The position numbers and the translations under genes were made by a program. DNA of 64,000 nucleotides, from contig NZ_CP009553.3 in the NCBI RefSeq assembly GCF_000767615.3, positions 2,976,001-3,040,000 of the forward strand, written 5' to 3'. Numbering within the stretch: position 1 is the first letter of the stretch; each line of letters opens with the position of its first letter. The notes under the pieces were generated by a model that searched no databases, had not been told where the DNA came from, and was given only the letters and a program-made list of their open reading frames with translations. The DNA is from Pandoraea pnomenusa. Its GTDB lineage: Bacteria > Pseudomonadota > Gammaproteobacteria > Burkholderiales > Burkholderiaceae. Below, one piece after another: positions 41,905-50,411 of this stretch.

Positions 41905-43179
41905 TCAATATAGAAGATCGGAAAACGGCAGGAATGCCACCGTCTGCCCCGCTTCGATGCGGTGCCCGGGCGGGTTGTCGATGAGGCCGTCGCCCCAGAC
42001 GGTCGAGGTGAGCACCGCGGAACTCTGGTTCGGAAACGCCTCCAGACCGCCCTGATCGTTGACACGGGCGCGCACGAATTCATTGCGACGGTCCGCCTTC
42101 TTCTGCGTGAAATCGGCTCGCATCGCGATACGGCGCGGCGCCACGTCCGCCACGCCCTGCAAGCGCAGAATGAACGGGCGCACGAACAGCAGGAACGTCA
42201 CGAAGCTCGACACCGGATTGCCCGGCAAGCCGATGAAGTGCGCCGTATCGCCGCCCGCACCGTGCCCGCGATTCGCGTCAGTCGCGTCAGTCGCGTTCGT
42301 CGCATTACTCGCGCCACGCGGACGGTTCACCTCGCCGTATGCGAGCGGCTTGCCCGGCTTGAGTGCGATCTGCCAGAGGTTCAGTCGCCCTTCGGCCTCC
42401 ACCGCCGGCTTGACGTGATCTTCCTCGCCCACCGACACACCGCCCGACGTGATGATCAGGTCATTGCCGCGCGCCGCGTCACGCAGAATCGCACGCGTGG
42501 CCGCAAGATTGTCCGGCACGATGCCGTAATCCGTCATCTCGCAGCCAAGGTTCTCCAGCAGGCTGCGCAGCACGAATCGGTTCGAGTTGTAGATGCCGCC
42601 CTCGCGCAGCGGCTCGCCCGGCATGGTCAGTTCGTCGCCGGTGAAGAACACCGCCACGCGCAGGCGGCGCGCCACCTGCAACTTCGCGATGCCCACCGAG
42701 GCCGCCAGCCCGAGCGACTGGGCGCGCAGGCGCGTGCCCGCCGCGAGGATCACGCTGCCGCGACGAATGTCCGCGCCCTGACGATTGATGAACTCGCCGG
42801 CCGCGGGCATATGACGAATCACGACCTTGCCGTCCTCGCGCGCCTCGCATTGCTCCTGCATCACGATGGCGTCGGCGCCCGGCGGCACCGGCGCGCCGGT
42901 GAAGATGCGCGCCGCCGTGCCCTCGGCCAGCGGCGCCGGTGCGTGACCGGCGGGAATGCGCTGCGAGACGGGCAAGACCGTCTCGGCGTCACGCAGATCC
43001 GACAACCGGACGGCGTAGCCGTCCATGGCGCTCGTGTCCATCGGCGGCACATCGAGCGTGGCAATCACGTCGGCGGCCAGCACGCGACCGTTCGCCGCGA
43101 GCGTGTCGACCGTCTCGTGGCGGCCGAGCGCACGCGCGGCGCCCAGCACGGCATCGAGAGCTTCTTGGGTACTCAGCAT
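41905..43179 (-). CDS. moeA: Molybdopterin molybdenumtransferase
   Basis: Inserts molybdate into adenylylated molybdopterin; 424 residues. Family motifs: PPMDTSAMDGYAVR, RIFTGAPVPPGADAIVMQEQ, TSGGVSVGEEDHVK, LKPGKPLAYGEV, and FIGLPGNPVSSFVTF. An Asn/Asp-Ala-Thr repeat insert, from four 9-bp units (42271-42306), lies between LAYGEVNRPRG and the GLPGNPVSS motif, where homologues are shorter. The gene follows thrC by 39 bp on the same strand. Confidence 0.95.
   Translation of the reverse strand: MLSTQEALDAVLGAARALGRHETVDTLAANGRVLAADVIATLDVPPMDTSAMDGYAVRLSDLRDAETVLPVSQRIPAGHAPAPLAEGTAARIFTGAPVPPGADAIVMQEQCEAREDGKVVIRHMPAAGEFINRQGADIRRGSVILAAGTRLRAQSLGLAASVGIAKLQVARRLRVAVFFTGDELTMPGEPLREGGIYNSNRFVLRSLLENLGCEMTDYGIVPDNLAATRAILRDAARGNDLIITSGGVSVGEEDHVKPAVEAEGRLNLWQIALKPGKPLAYGEVNRPRGASNATNATDATDANRGHGAGGDTAHFIGLPGNPVSSFVTFLLFVRPFILRLQGVADVAPRRIAMRADFTQKKADRRNEFVRARVNDQGGLEAFPNQSSAVLTSTVWGDGLIDNPPGHRIEAGQTVAFLPFSDLLY
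42271..42306 (-). repeat. Four in-frame 9-bp repeats in moeA
   Basis: Plus-strand units ATTCGCGTC, AGTCGCGTC, AGTCGCGTT and CGTCGCATT encode repeated N/D-A-T on the minus strand. Each unit is three codons, so copy-number change would keep the frame. Confidence 0.85.
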
Positions 43180-43218
43180 GAGGGTGGGCCCGGAAGTCTG
43201 AGAACAGCGCACGCCGGC

Positions 43219-44685
43219 TTACAGGCCGGTGTGCTCCGCAATGTACGCCTTCACGCGCGCAACGTCGTTCGGCACGGTCTCGAAGCGCTGCGGCAGCGAT
43301 TCGAGCTGCTCGAAGCCCGCGGGACGCGGCGGCTCGCGATGCAGCGCCTCGCGAATGGTCTCGGCGAACTTCGCCGGCTGCGCCGTCTCGAGCACCACCA
43401 TCGGCACCCCGGGCTCGAGCGCTTCGCGCGCGACCTTCACGCCATCGGCCGTATGGGTGTCGATGACCACGTCGTAGCGACGGGCCACGTCCTGGATCGT
43501 GGCCACACGGTCGTCGTGCGTGCTGCGACCCGAGACGAACCCGAACTGCGCCACGCGCGCGAACGCCTCGGTGCCTGAGAGATCGAAACCGCCCTCGCGC
43601 TCGACCTTCGACAGCAGCTCGGCCGTTGCCTGGGCGTCGCGCCCCAGCAGGTCGAACAGGAAGCGCTCGAAGTTCGACGCCTTCGAGATGTCCATGCTCG
43701 GACTGCTCGTATGGAACGTTTCGGCGGACTTGCGCACGCGATAGCGTCCGGTGCGGAAGAACTCGTCGAGCACGTCGTTCTCGTTGGTGGCCACCACCAA
43801 CTTGCGAATCGGCAAGCCCATCATGCGCGCGATGTGACCGGCGCAGACGTTGCCGAAGTTGCCCGAGGGCACGGTGAACGACACTTCGCCGTCCTGGCCC
43901 GACTTGCCGCCCGTGGCCGCGAAGTACCCCTTGAAGTAGTACACGACCTGCGCCACGACGCGCGCCCAGTTGATCGAGTTGACCGTGCCGATCTTGTAGC
44001 GCGCCTTGAAGGCGTGATCGTTCGACACCGCCTTGACGATATCCTGCGCGTCGTCGAACACGCCTTCGACCGCAAGATTGAAGATGTTCGGGTCCTGCAG
44101 GCTGTACATCTGCGCCGTCTGGAACGCACTCATCTTGCCGGCGGGCGAGAGCATGAAGACCCGAATGCCTTCCTTGCCGCGCATGGCGTACTCGGCCGCG
44201 CTGCCCGTGTCGCCGGACGTGGCGCCCAGAATGTTCAACGCATCGCCGTGCTGAACCAGCGCGTACTCGAACAGGTTGCCGAGCAACTGCATGGCCATGT
44301 CCTTGAACGCGAGCGTCGGACCGTTCGAGAGCGCCAGCAGCGAGAGCGGCGTGCCATTCTCGACGCCGAGCGGCAGCAGCGGCGTGATCTCGGCGGCATC
44401 CTCGCCGGGACGCACGTTGCGGTAGACCTCGGCGGTGTACGTGCGCAGGGTCAGATCCGCAAGGATTTCGGCGGGAATGTCGCCGGCGAACTTGGTCAGC
44501 ACCTTCGCCGCGAGCTCGGCGTAAGACAACTGGCGCCAGGCGCGCAGTTCGTCGGCCGTCACCCGCGGATATTCGGTCGGCAGGTACAGGCCGCCGTCGG
44601 GGGCCAGGCCACCGAGGAGAATGCTCGAGAACGATTGCGGCTCGCCGGAGTTCAGGCCCGCGCCGCGCGTGGAGATGTATTTCAT
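43219..44685 (-). CDS. thrC: Threonine synthase
   Basis: PLP-dependent conversion of O-phosphohomoserine to threonine; 488 residues, the longer class found in proteobacteria and yeast. It opens MKYISTRGAGLNSGEPQSFS, the PLP Lys is in LAFKDMAMQLLGN, and GATSGDTGSAAEYAM binds cofactor phosphate. It lies 74 bp downstream of hom on the same strand, making a hom-thrC pair; thrB is not nearby. Confidence 0.96.
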   Translation of the reverse strand: MKYISTRGAGLNSGEPQSFSSILLGGLAPDGGLYLPTEYPRVTADELRAWRQLSYAELAAKVLTKFAGDIPAEILADLTLRTYTAEVYRNVRPGEDAAEITPLLPLGVENGTPLSLLALSNGPTLAFKDMAMQLLGNLFEYALVQHGDALNILGATSGDTGSAAEYAMRGKEGIRVFMLSPAGKMSAFQTAQMYSLQDPNIFNLAVEGVFDDAQDIVKAVSNDHAFKARYKIGTVNSINWARVVAQVVYYFKGYFAATGGKSGQDGEVSFTVPSGNFGNVCAGHIARMMGLPIRKLVVATNENDVLDEFFRTGRYRVRKSAETFHTSSPSMDISKASNFERFLFDLLGRDAQATAELLSKVEREGGFDLSGTEAFARVAQFGFVSGRSTHDDRVATIQDVARRYDVVIDTHTADGVKVAREALEPGVPMVVLETAQPAKFAETIREALHREPPRPAGFEQLESLPQRFETVPNDVARVKAYIAEHTGL

Positions 44686-44759
44686 GTGGGTCGTGTCCTG
44701 TCGAATGGGTTCGTGCAGCGGGTCGTCGGCGCGCCTGCCTGCGGGCGCGCGCGACCGAC

Positions 44760-46070
44760 TCAGCTCAGCGCCTCCATGCGGATGCGCGTGACCTTCGAGA
44801 GCACCGTCTCCATCGCCTCGATCTTGGCGATGGCCGCGTTGATGTGCTTCTCCTGGGTCTGATGCGTCAGGATGATGATGTCCGTCTGATGTTCGCCTTC
44901 GCGCGATTCCTTCTGCAGCAATGCGTCGATCGAGATGTCCAGGTCCGCGAGAATGCGCGTGAGTTCGGCCATCACACCGGCACGATCCACCACACGCAGA
45001 CGCAGGTAGTAGCTGGTGGTGACTTCGCCGATCGGCAGCACCGGCGTGTTCGACAGCGCGTCGTGCTGGAACGCCAGGTGCGGCACGCGATGCTCCGGGT
45101 CGGCCGTCTGCAGACGCGTCACGTCCACGATGTCGGCCACCACGGCCGAAGCCGTCGGCTCGGCGCCCGCGCCCTTGCCGTAGTACAGCGTGGCGCCCAC
45201 GGCGTCGCCCTGCACCAGTACGGCGTTCATGGCGCCTTCCACGTTGGCGATGAGGCGCTTGGCGGGGATGAGCGTCGGATGCACGCGCAGCTCGATACCC
45301 GCCTCCGCGCGACGCGTGATGCCCAGCAGCTTGATGCGGTAGCCCAACTCCTCGGCGTACTTGATGTCGAGCGCCGAGAGCTTGGTGATGCCCTCGATGT
45401 AGGCGCGATCGAACTGCACCGGTACGCCGAACGCGATGGCGCTCATGAGCGTGAGCTTGTGCGCGGCATCGACGCCTTCGATGTCGAACGTCGGGTCGGC
45501 CTCGGCATAGCCCAGACGCTGTGCGTCGGCAAGCGCCACGTCGAAGTCGATGCCTTTGTCGCGCATCTCCGAGAGGATGAAGTTCGTGGTGCCGTTGATG
45601 ATGCCGGCGATCCACTGGATGCGGTTGGCGGTGAGCCCTTCGCGCAGCGCCTTGATGATGGGAATGCCGCCGGCCACCGCGGCCTCGAAGGCCACCATGA
45701 CGTTGGCCTTGCGCGCCGCGGCGAAGATTTCGTTGCCGTAGACGGCCAGCAGCGCCTTGTTGGCGGTGACCACGTGCTTGCCGTTCTCGATCGCCTTGAG
45801 GACCAGTTCCTTCGTGAGGTCGTAGCCGCCGATGGTCTCGACCACGACATCGATGTCCGGATCGTTGACCACCTCGAACGGGTCACCCGTCACGACAGCC
45901 GCCTGGCCGACGAGACCGCGCGCGCGTTCGACGTTGCGCACCGCAACCTTCGTGATCTCGATACCCCGGCCGGCACGACGTTGAATTTCTTCCTGGTTGC
46001 GAGCCAGTACCTGGAAGGCGCCATAGCCTACCGTGCCAAGGCCGAGGAGGCCCAATTTGATCGGATTCAT
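44760..46070 (-). CDS. hom: Homoserine dehydrogenase
   Basis: NAD(P)H-dependent reduction of aspartate semialdehyde to homoserine; 436 residues. An N-terminal Rossmann motif GLLGLGTVGYG (8-18) is followed by the catalytic domain with VVTANKALLA and NGTTNFILSEM, and a C-terminal ACT domain (about 350-430) that usually gives threonine feedback control. It lies 37 bp after alaA. It is the monofunctional form, without an aspartokinase domain. Confidence 0.96.
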   Translation of the reverse strand: MNPIKLGLLGLGTVGYGAFQVLARNQEEIQRRAGRGIEITKVAVRNVERARGLVGQAAVVTGDPFEVVNDPDIDVVVETIGGYDLTKELVLKAIENGKHVVTANKALLAVYGNEIFAAARKANVMVAFEAAVAGGIPIIKALREGLTANRIQWIAGIINGTTNFILSEMRDKGIDFDVALADAQRLGYAEADPTFDIEGVDAAHKLTLMSAIAFGVPVQFDRAYIEGITKLSALDIKYAEELGYRIKLLGITRRAEAGIELRVHPTLIPAKRLIANVEGAMNAVLVQGDAVGATLYYGKGAGAEPTASAVVADIVDVTRLQTADPEHRVPHLAFQHDALSNTPVLPIGEVTTSYYLRLRVVDRAGVMAELTRILADLDISIDALLQKESREGEHQTDIIILTHQTQEKHINAAIAKIEAMETVLSKVTRIRMEALS

Positions 46071-46107
46071 GCAGTTTTACTCAAAAGTCGAAATCGGTTG
46101 GCGCGCA

Positions 46108-47334
46108 TCACTTGCCGTGGCGACGGCGATAACCGTCAAGGAAGCGGGCAATGCGACTGATGGCGTCTTCCAGGTCGCCCTCGTGAGGCAGGAACACGAC
46201 ACGGAAATGGTCGGGGTGCATCCAGTTGAAACCGCTGCCCTGCACCAGCAGGACCTTTTCTTCGAGCAGCAACTGGAGGATGAATTCCTGGTCGTTGGCG
46301 ATGGGGTACACCGCCGGATCGAGACGCGGGAACAGGTACAGCGCCGCCTTCGGCTTCACGCAGGTCACGCCGGGAATAGCGGTGAGCATGCGGTGCGCGA
46401 TTTCGCGCTGCTCGTACAGGCGCCCGCCCGGCACGATCAGGTCCTGAATGCTCTGGTAGCCGCCCAGCGCCGTCTGGATGGCGTACTGCCCCGGCACGTT
46501 GGGGCACAGCCGCATCGAGGCCAGGATGTTCAGCCCTTCGATATAGTCGCGCGCCGGGCGCTTGTCGCCGGACACGATCATCCAGCCCGCGCGGTAACCG
46601 CACGCGCGATAGCTTTTCGACAGGCCGTTGAAGGTAATGGTGAGCACGTCCTCGGACAACGAGGCGATCGACGTATGCTCGGCGCCGTCGTAGATGATCT
46701 TGTCGTAGATCTCGTCGGCGTAAATGATGAGCTTGTGCTCGCGTGCGAGCGCGACGATCTCCTTGAGCAGTTCGTCGGAGTAAAGCGCGCCGGTCGGGTT
46801 GTTCGGGTTGATGATGACGATGGCGCGCGTGTTCGGCGTGATCTTTTTCCGAATGTCCGCGAGGTCGGGCTGCCAGTCCGCCTGTTCGTCGCAGACGTAG
46901 TGGACCGGGGTGCCGCCCGAGAGGCTGACCGCCGCCGTCCACAGCGGATAGTCGGGCGCGGGCACGAGGACCTCGTCGCCATCGTTGAGCAGTGCCTGCA
47001 TGGCCATCACGATGAGCTCCGACGCCCCGTTGCCGAGGTAGATGTCGTCGAGCTGCACATCCTTGATGCGCTTTTGCTGACAGTAATGCATGATCGCCTT
47101 GCGCGCCGCGAACACGCCCCGCGAGTCCGAATAGCCGGCCGAATTCGGCAGGTTGCGGATCATGTCCTGCACGATCTCGTCGGGCGGCTCGAAGCCGAAC
47201 GGCGCCAGATTGCCGATGTTCAGCTTGATGATGCGATGACCTTCGTCTTCCATGCGCTTGGCATGTTCGAGCACGGGCCCACGAATGTCATAGCAGACAT
47301 TCTGCAATTTCTGCGATTTGAGGATCGGTTTCAC
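46108..47334 (-). CDS. alaA: Alanine-type PLP aminotransferase (AlaA-like)
   Basis: A class I aminotransferase of about 408 residues, probably glutamate-pyruvate transaminase. It shows LQNVCYDIRGPVLEHAKRM, the cofactor motif INPNNPTGALYS, the YADEIYDKI Asp, and the PLP Lys in FNGLSKSYRACGYRAGWM. This sequence type matches AlaA and its betaproteobacterial neighbours of hom. GTG at 47334 gives the familiar KPILKSQKLQNV start; a TTG at 47484 would add 50 basic residues. It probably leads the amino-acid and molybdopterin run. Confidence 0.9.
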   Translation of the reverse strand: MKPILKSQKLQNVCYDIRGPVLEHAKRMEDEGHRIIKLNIGNLAPFGFEPPDEIVQDMIRNLPNSAGYSDSRGVFAARKAIMHYCQQKRIKDVQLDDIYLGNGASELIVMAMQALLNDGDEVLVPAPDYPLWTAAVSLSGGTPVHYVCDEQADWQPDLADIRKKITPNTRAIVIINPNNPTGALYSDELLKEIVALAREHKLIIYADEIYDKIIYDGAEHTSIASLSEDVLTITFNGLSKSYRACGYRAGWMIVSGDKRPARDYIEGLNILASMRLCPNVPGQYAIQTALGGYQSIQDLIVPGGRLYEQREIAHRMLTAIPGVTCVKPKAALYLFPRLDPAVYPIANDQEFILQLLLEEKVLLVQGSGFNWMHPDHFRVVFLPHEGDLEDAISRIARFLDGYRRRHGK

Positions 47335-47654
47335 GGCGGTTGTGGTCTTGGCGGGCGACGCAGGGGCCGGTCGGGCCGGCAGCAGGCGGGACGCACGACG
47401 CACCGGCGGCGGCGCGAACCGGCGCGCAAAGCGCACGGGACACCGCTTTTCCCCGATTTCGGCGTGGCAAATGCCGCACTGCAACGGTTTTGCCGTGCTG
47501 CGTACGGCAAAAAGCTATAATTTAGCCAATTATGACAGAGTTCGGCAATGCATCATTGACGGTTTGCAAGACGCGAGGCAAGATGCCCGGCCGTCGTACA
47601 CCGCGCCGACGCTCATCCACCACCGGGCAACCCCTGGTAGGGAATCTTTCGAAA
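47335..47654. promoter_or_regulatory. alaA / Mth938-like divergent control region
   Basis: A 320-bp spacer. On the plus strand TATAAT is at 47516-47521. Just upstream lies a perfect 9-bp inverted repeat TTTTGCCGT (47488-47496) / ACGGCAAAA (47504-47512) with a 7-bp centre, overlapping where a -35 would be. It looks like an operator more than a terminator because no T-run follows. The first part (47335-47480) is coding-like but most probably untranslated. Confidence 0.5.
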
Positions 47655-48041
47655 GTGAAACTGCATCAAGACCCGTCGCAAGCCCTGAACACGGTGACCG
47701 GCTACGGCCGCGGCTATGTCGAAGTCAACAAGATTCGCCACGACCAGAGCGTGATCATTGCGCCCGAGGGCGAGATCCAGCACTGGCCGGTGTCGCGCTT
47801 CGACGCGCTCACGCCCGCCGACTTCGACCTGTTGCGCCGCCTCGACCCCGAGGTCGTCATTTTCGGCAGCGGCTCGCGCCTGCGCTTCGCCCATCCCAGA
47901 CTGACCACGTCGCTGACGAGCGCACGCATCGGCGTGGACTCCATGGACACGCAAGCCGCCTGCCGCACCTATAACATCCTGATGAGCGAGGGGCGGCGCG
48001 TCGTGCTCGCCCTGCTCATCGAGCCAGAGGCGACTGAGTGA
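47655..48041 (+). CDS. Mth938-like domain (DUF498) protein
   Basis: A 128-residue single-domain protein of the Mth938/NDUFAF3-like family, whose bacterial role is not established. Visible: TGYGRGYVEVNKIRHDQSVII, WPVSRFDALTPADFDLL, VVIFGSGSRLRF and GVDSMDTQAACRTYNILMSEGRRVVLAL. The start is taken as GTG 47655, giving KLHQDPSQALNTVTGYG. It overlaps arnT by GTGA, so it is coupled to the arn genes, though this may reflect only compact packing. Confidence 0.85.
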   Translation: MKLHQDPSQALNTVTGYGRGYVEVNKIRHDQSVIIAPEGEIQHWPVSRFDALTPADFDLLRRLDPEVVIFGSGSRLRFAHPRLTTSLTSARIGVDSMDTQAACRTYNILMSEGRRVVLALLIEPEATE

Positions 48042-49807
48042 GTCGCCGCCCGCTCGCATCCGGCCTGCCGGGCACGGACCCACTCGCTGCGCCCGCCTTG
48101 CCGCCCGCGTCCCCTCGCGACGCAACGCCGTCCGCCTATCCCCTGTCGCCCGCCGCCTTCTGGCTGCTGCTTCTGGGCTTCGCCCTGGTCTGGTTCGGCG
48201 TGCTCGACTATCGCCACCTGATCGCGAGCGACGAGGGCCGCTATGCGGAAATGGCGCGCGAGATGTGGGTGACCGGCGACTGGATCACGCCACGCTATAA
48301 CGGCTACAAGTACTTCGAGAAGCCGCCGCTGCAAACCTGGATGAACGCGCTCACCTTTGCCGCCTTCGGGCTCGGCGAGTGGCAGGCACGGCTTTGGACG
48401 GCGCTCACCGGCTTTGCCGGCGTGCTGACGGTGGGCTACACCGGCCGCCGCGTGTTCAATGCGCGCGTCGGCCTGTTCGCCGCAGCCGCGCTGGCCAGCG
48501 CGCCGCTGTGGTCGCTGCTCGGACACTTCAACGTGCTCGACATGGGCCTGTCGTTCTTCATGGGGCTGTCGTTGTGCGCGCTGCTGCTGGCCCAGCGCCC
48601 CGGGCTCGATCGCGGCGCGGTGCGCGGCTGGATGTGGTTGTGCTGGGCGGCCATGGCGCTTGCCGTGCTGAGCAAGGGCCTCGTCGGCGTCGTGCTGCCC
48701 GGCGCCGTGCTGGTGATCTACACACTCGTGGCTCGGGACTGGGCCTTGTGGCGGCGACTGTATCTGGGCAGCGGCCTGATCGTCTTTCTCGCAATCGCCG
48801 CGCCGTGGTTCGTGCTGGTGCAGTTGCGCAACCCCGAATTTTTCGATTTCTTCTTCATCAACGAGCACTTCCGCCGCTTCGCGATGGAAGGCCATAACCG
48901 CGACGGCGCCCCCTGGTACTTCGTGCCGGTGTTCCTCGTCGGCTTCCTGCCGTGGCTGTCGGTGCTGCCGGGCACCGTGCGCGCCACGCTACGCATGCCC
49001 CGCCAACCGAACGGCTTCGCGCCGGCGCTGATGCTCTGGGTCTGGTCGGCGTTCATTTTCCTGTTCTTCAGCGCGTCGCATTCCAAGCTGATTTCCTACC
49101 TGCTGCCCATCGCGCCGGCCATGGCGCTGCTCTTCGGACTGTATCTCGCGCAGTTGCGTCGCGACACCGTTCGCCTGCACATGGCCGGCTATGCGATTTT
49201 CCTGATCGCGGCGCTCGTGATGGTAGCGATCTTCGTCGGCCGCGCCGGCAGCGTGCGCAATCCGAACGAGCTCTACAAGGCCTTCCAGGTCTGGTTGTAC
49301 GTGGCCGTGGGCCTCGGCCTGGCGGGAACGCTCGTGGCGTGGCGGCTCGCGCGTCACAGCGCGCGGCGTGCCCTGCTCGCCTTCTCGGGCGCCATGCTGC
49401 TGCTCGTGACCGTGGGCGGCATGGGACACGAGGTGTTCGGCCGCCAGAGTTCGGGGGTGCTGCTGGTGCCGGCCGTCCAGGCCGAGATGGCCCGCCTCGG
49501 GCCGAACGTCCCCTTCTATTCCGTGAACGTGCTCGATCACACCATGCCCTACTACCTCGGGCACACGATGATCATGGTGCAGCATCCGGATGAGCTCGAA
49601 TTCGGCGTGAAGCAGGAGCCGCAGAAATGGCTGCCCACGCTCGCCGACTTCTATGCGCGGTGGCGGTCCGACCCGAAGGCGCTCGCGCTGGTCGATCCGG
49701 GTACGTTCGGCAAGCTGGAGGCCGAACGCCTGCCCATGCGCGTCGTCGCGCGCGACACGCGGCGGATCGTGATCTCGAAACCTCAGCCGGAAGACGACGT
49801 AAAATAG
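48038..49807 (+). CDS. arnT: Lipid A 4-amino-4-deoxy-L-arabinose transferase (ArnT-like)
   Basis: A multi-spanning GT83/PMT-type glycosyltransferase of 589 residues that moves Ara4N from undecaprenyl phosphate to lipid A on the periplasmic face. Key early stretches are DEGRYAEMAREMWVTGDWITP and YKYFEKPPLQTWM, with about 12 membrane helices and a C-terminal periplasmic portion. GTG 48038 overlaps the previous gene's stop. A related glycan transferase could look similar, but the arnB/C/D genes downstream fix the name. Such modification gives polymyxin resistance. Confidence 0.9.
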   Translation: MSRRPLASGLPGTDPLAAPALPPASPRDATPSAYPLSPAAFWLLLLGFALVWFGVLDYRHLIASDEGRYAEMAREMWVTGDWITPRYNGYKYFEKPPLQTWMNALTFAAFGLGEWQARLWTALTGFAGVLTVGYTGRRVFNARVGLFAAAALASAPLWSLLGHFNVLDMGLSFFMGLSLCALLLAQRPGLDRGAVRGWMWLCWAAMALAVLSKGLVGVVLPGAVLVIYTLVARDWALWRRLYLGSGLIVFLAIAAPWFVLVQLRNPEFFDFFFINEHFRRFAMEGHNRDGAPWYFVPVFLVGFLPWLSVLPGTVRATLRMPRQPNGFAPALMLWVWSAFIFLFFSASHSKLISYLLPIAPAMALLFGLYLAQLRRDTVRLHMAGYAIFLIAALVMVAIFVGRAGSVRNPNELYKAFQVWLYVAVGLGLAGTLVAWRLARHSARRALLAFSGAMLLLVTVGGMGHEVFGRQSSGVLLVPAVQAEMARLGPNVPFYSVNVLDHTMPYYLGHTMIMVQHPDELEFGVKQEPQKWLPTLADFYARWRSDPKALALVDPGTFGKLEAERLPMRVVARDTRRIVISKPQPEDDVK

Positions 49808-49952
49808 CGCGCTAATTGTTTCGGCCGGCGCCACACGCATGAATACCGCCGGCAATGACAAGATCGGGGAAAGGGCCTCGCGCCGCACGACGGCGCCAGG
49901 ACTGGCCAATTTGCAGCGTCCATAATTATTCACAAACGTTCACAAACGTTCC
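49806..49952 (+). other. arnT-arnF spacer with tandem repeat
   Basis: The spacer begins with the palindrome TAGCGCGCTA (49806-49815, overlapping the arnT stop). It ends with two exact 10-bp copies of CACAAACGTT (49931-49940 and 49941-49950), placed where the arnF Shine-Dalgarno should be. A 28-codon ORF at 49839 is not convincing. Confidence 0.6.
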
Positions 49953-50324
49953 ATGAATCTCGCTACGTTTTCACTTATTCTCACGGGCGTGCTGCTCAAT
50001 GCATGCGCTCAGTTGCTGCTCAAGGCCGGCGCGAACGCCATCGGCGCCATGGAATTCACCCGCGCGAACATCGTGCCGATCGGCATCAAGCTCGCAACGC
50101 AGGTGCCGATCATGGGCGGCCTCGTCTGCTATGCGATCAGTGTGGTCGTCTGGATTCTGGCACTCTCGCGCGTCGAGGTCTCGATCGCCTATCCGATGCT
50201 CTCGCTCGGGTACGTCGTCAACGCGATCGCCGCGTGGTACCTGTTTGGCGAGACGCTGTCGATGCAGCGGCTCGTGGCCATCGGCATCATTCTGGTCGGT
50301 GTTTATATTCTGGCCCGCAGCTGA
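49953..50324 (+). CDS. ArnF/ArnE-like SMR-type flippase subunit
   Basis: A small inner-membrane protein of 123 residues with four helices, of the EmrE/ArnE/ArnF type. It opens LILTGVLLNACAQLLLKAGANA, and SRVEVSIAYPMLSLGYVVNAIAAWYLFGE is typical. In E. coli ArnE and ArnF together flip Ara4N-undecaprenyl phosphate; here only one such gene is present in the cluster. It starts at ATG 49953 with no visible Shine-Dalgarno. Confidence 0.87.
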   Translation: MNLATFSLILTGVLLNACAQLLLKAGANAIGAMEFTRANIVPIGIKLATQVPIMGGLVCYAISVVVWILALSRVEVSIAYPMLSLGYVVNAIAAWYLFGETLSMQRLVAIGIILVGVYILARS

Positions 50325-50411
50325 CGCTGCGCGCCTTCGTGGGTTCGACGCCATCGCCTGCCCCCGGGCGCACGCGTTGCTCCACGCTTACCTGAGGCTT
50401 CGTCTTACATC

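Noticed and set aside
49839..49925. 28-codon ORF between arnT and arnF
   Set aside because: No ribosome binding site, polar random-looking composition, and it ends among noncoding repeats.
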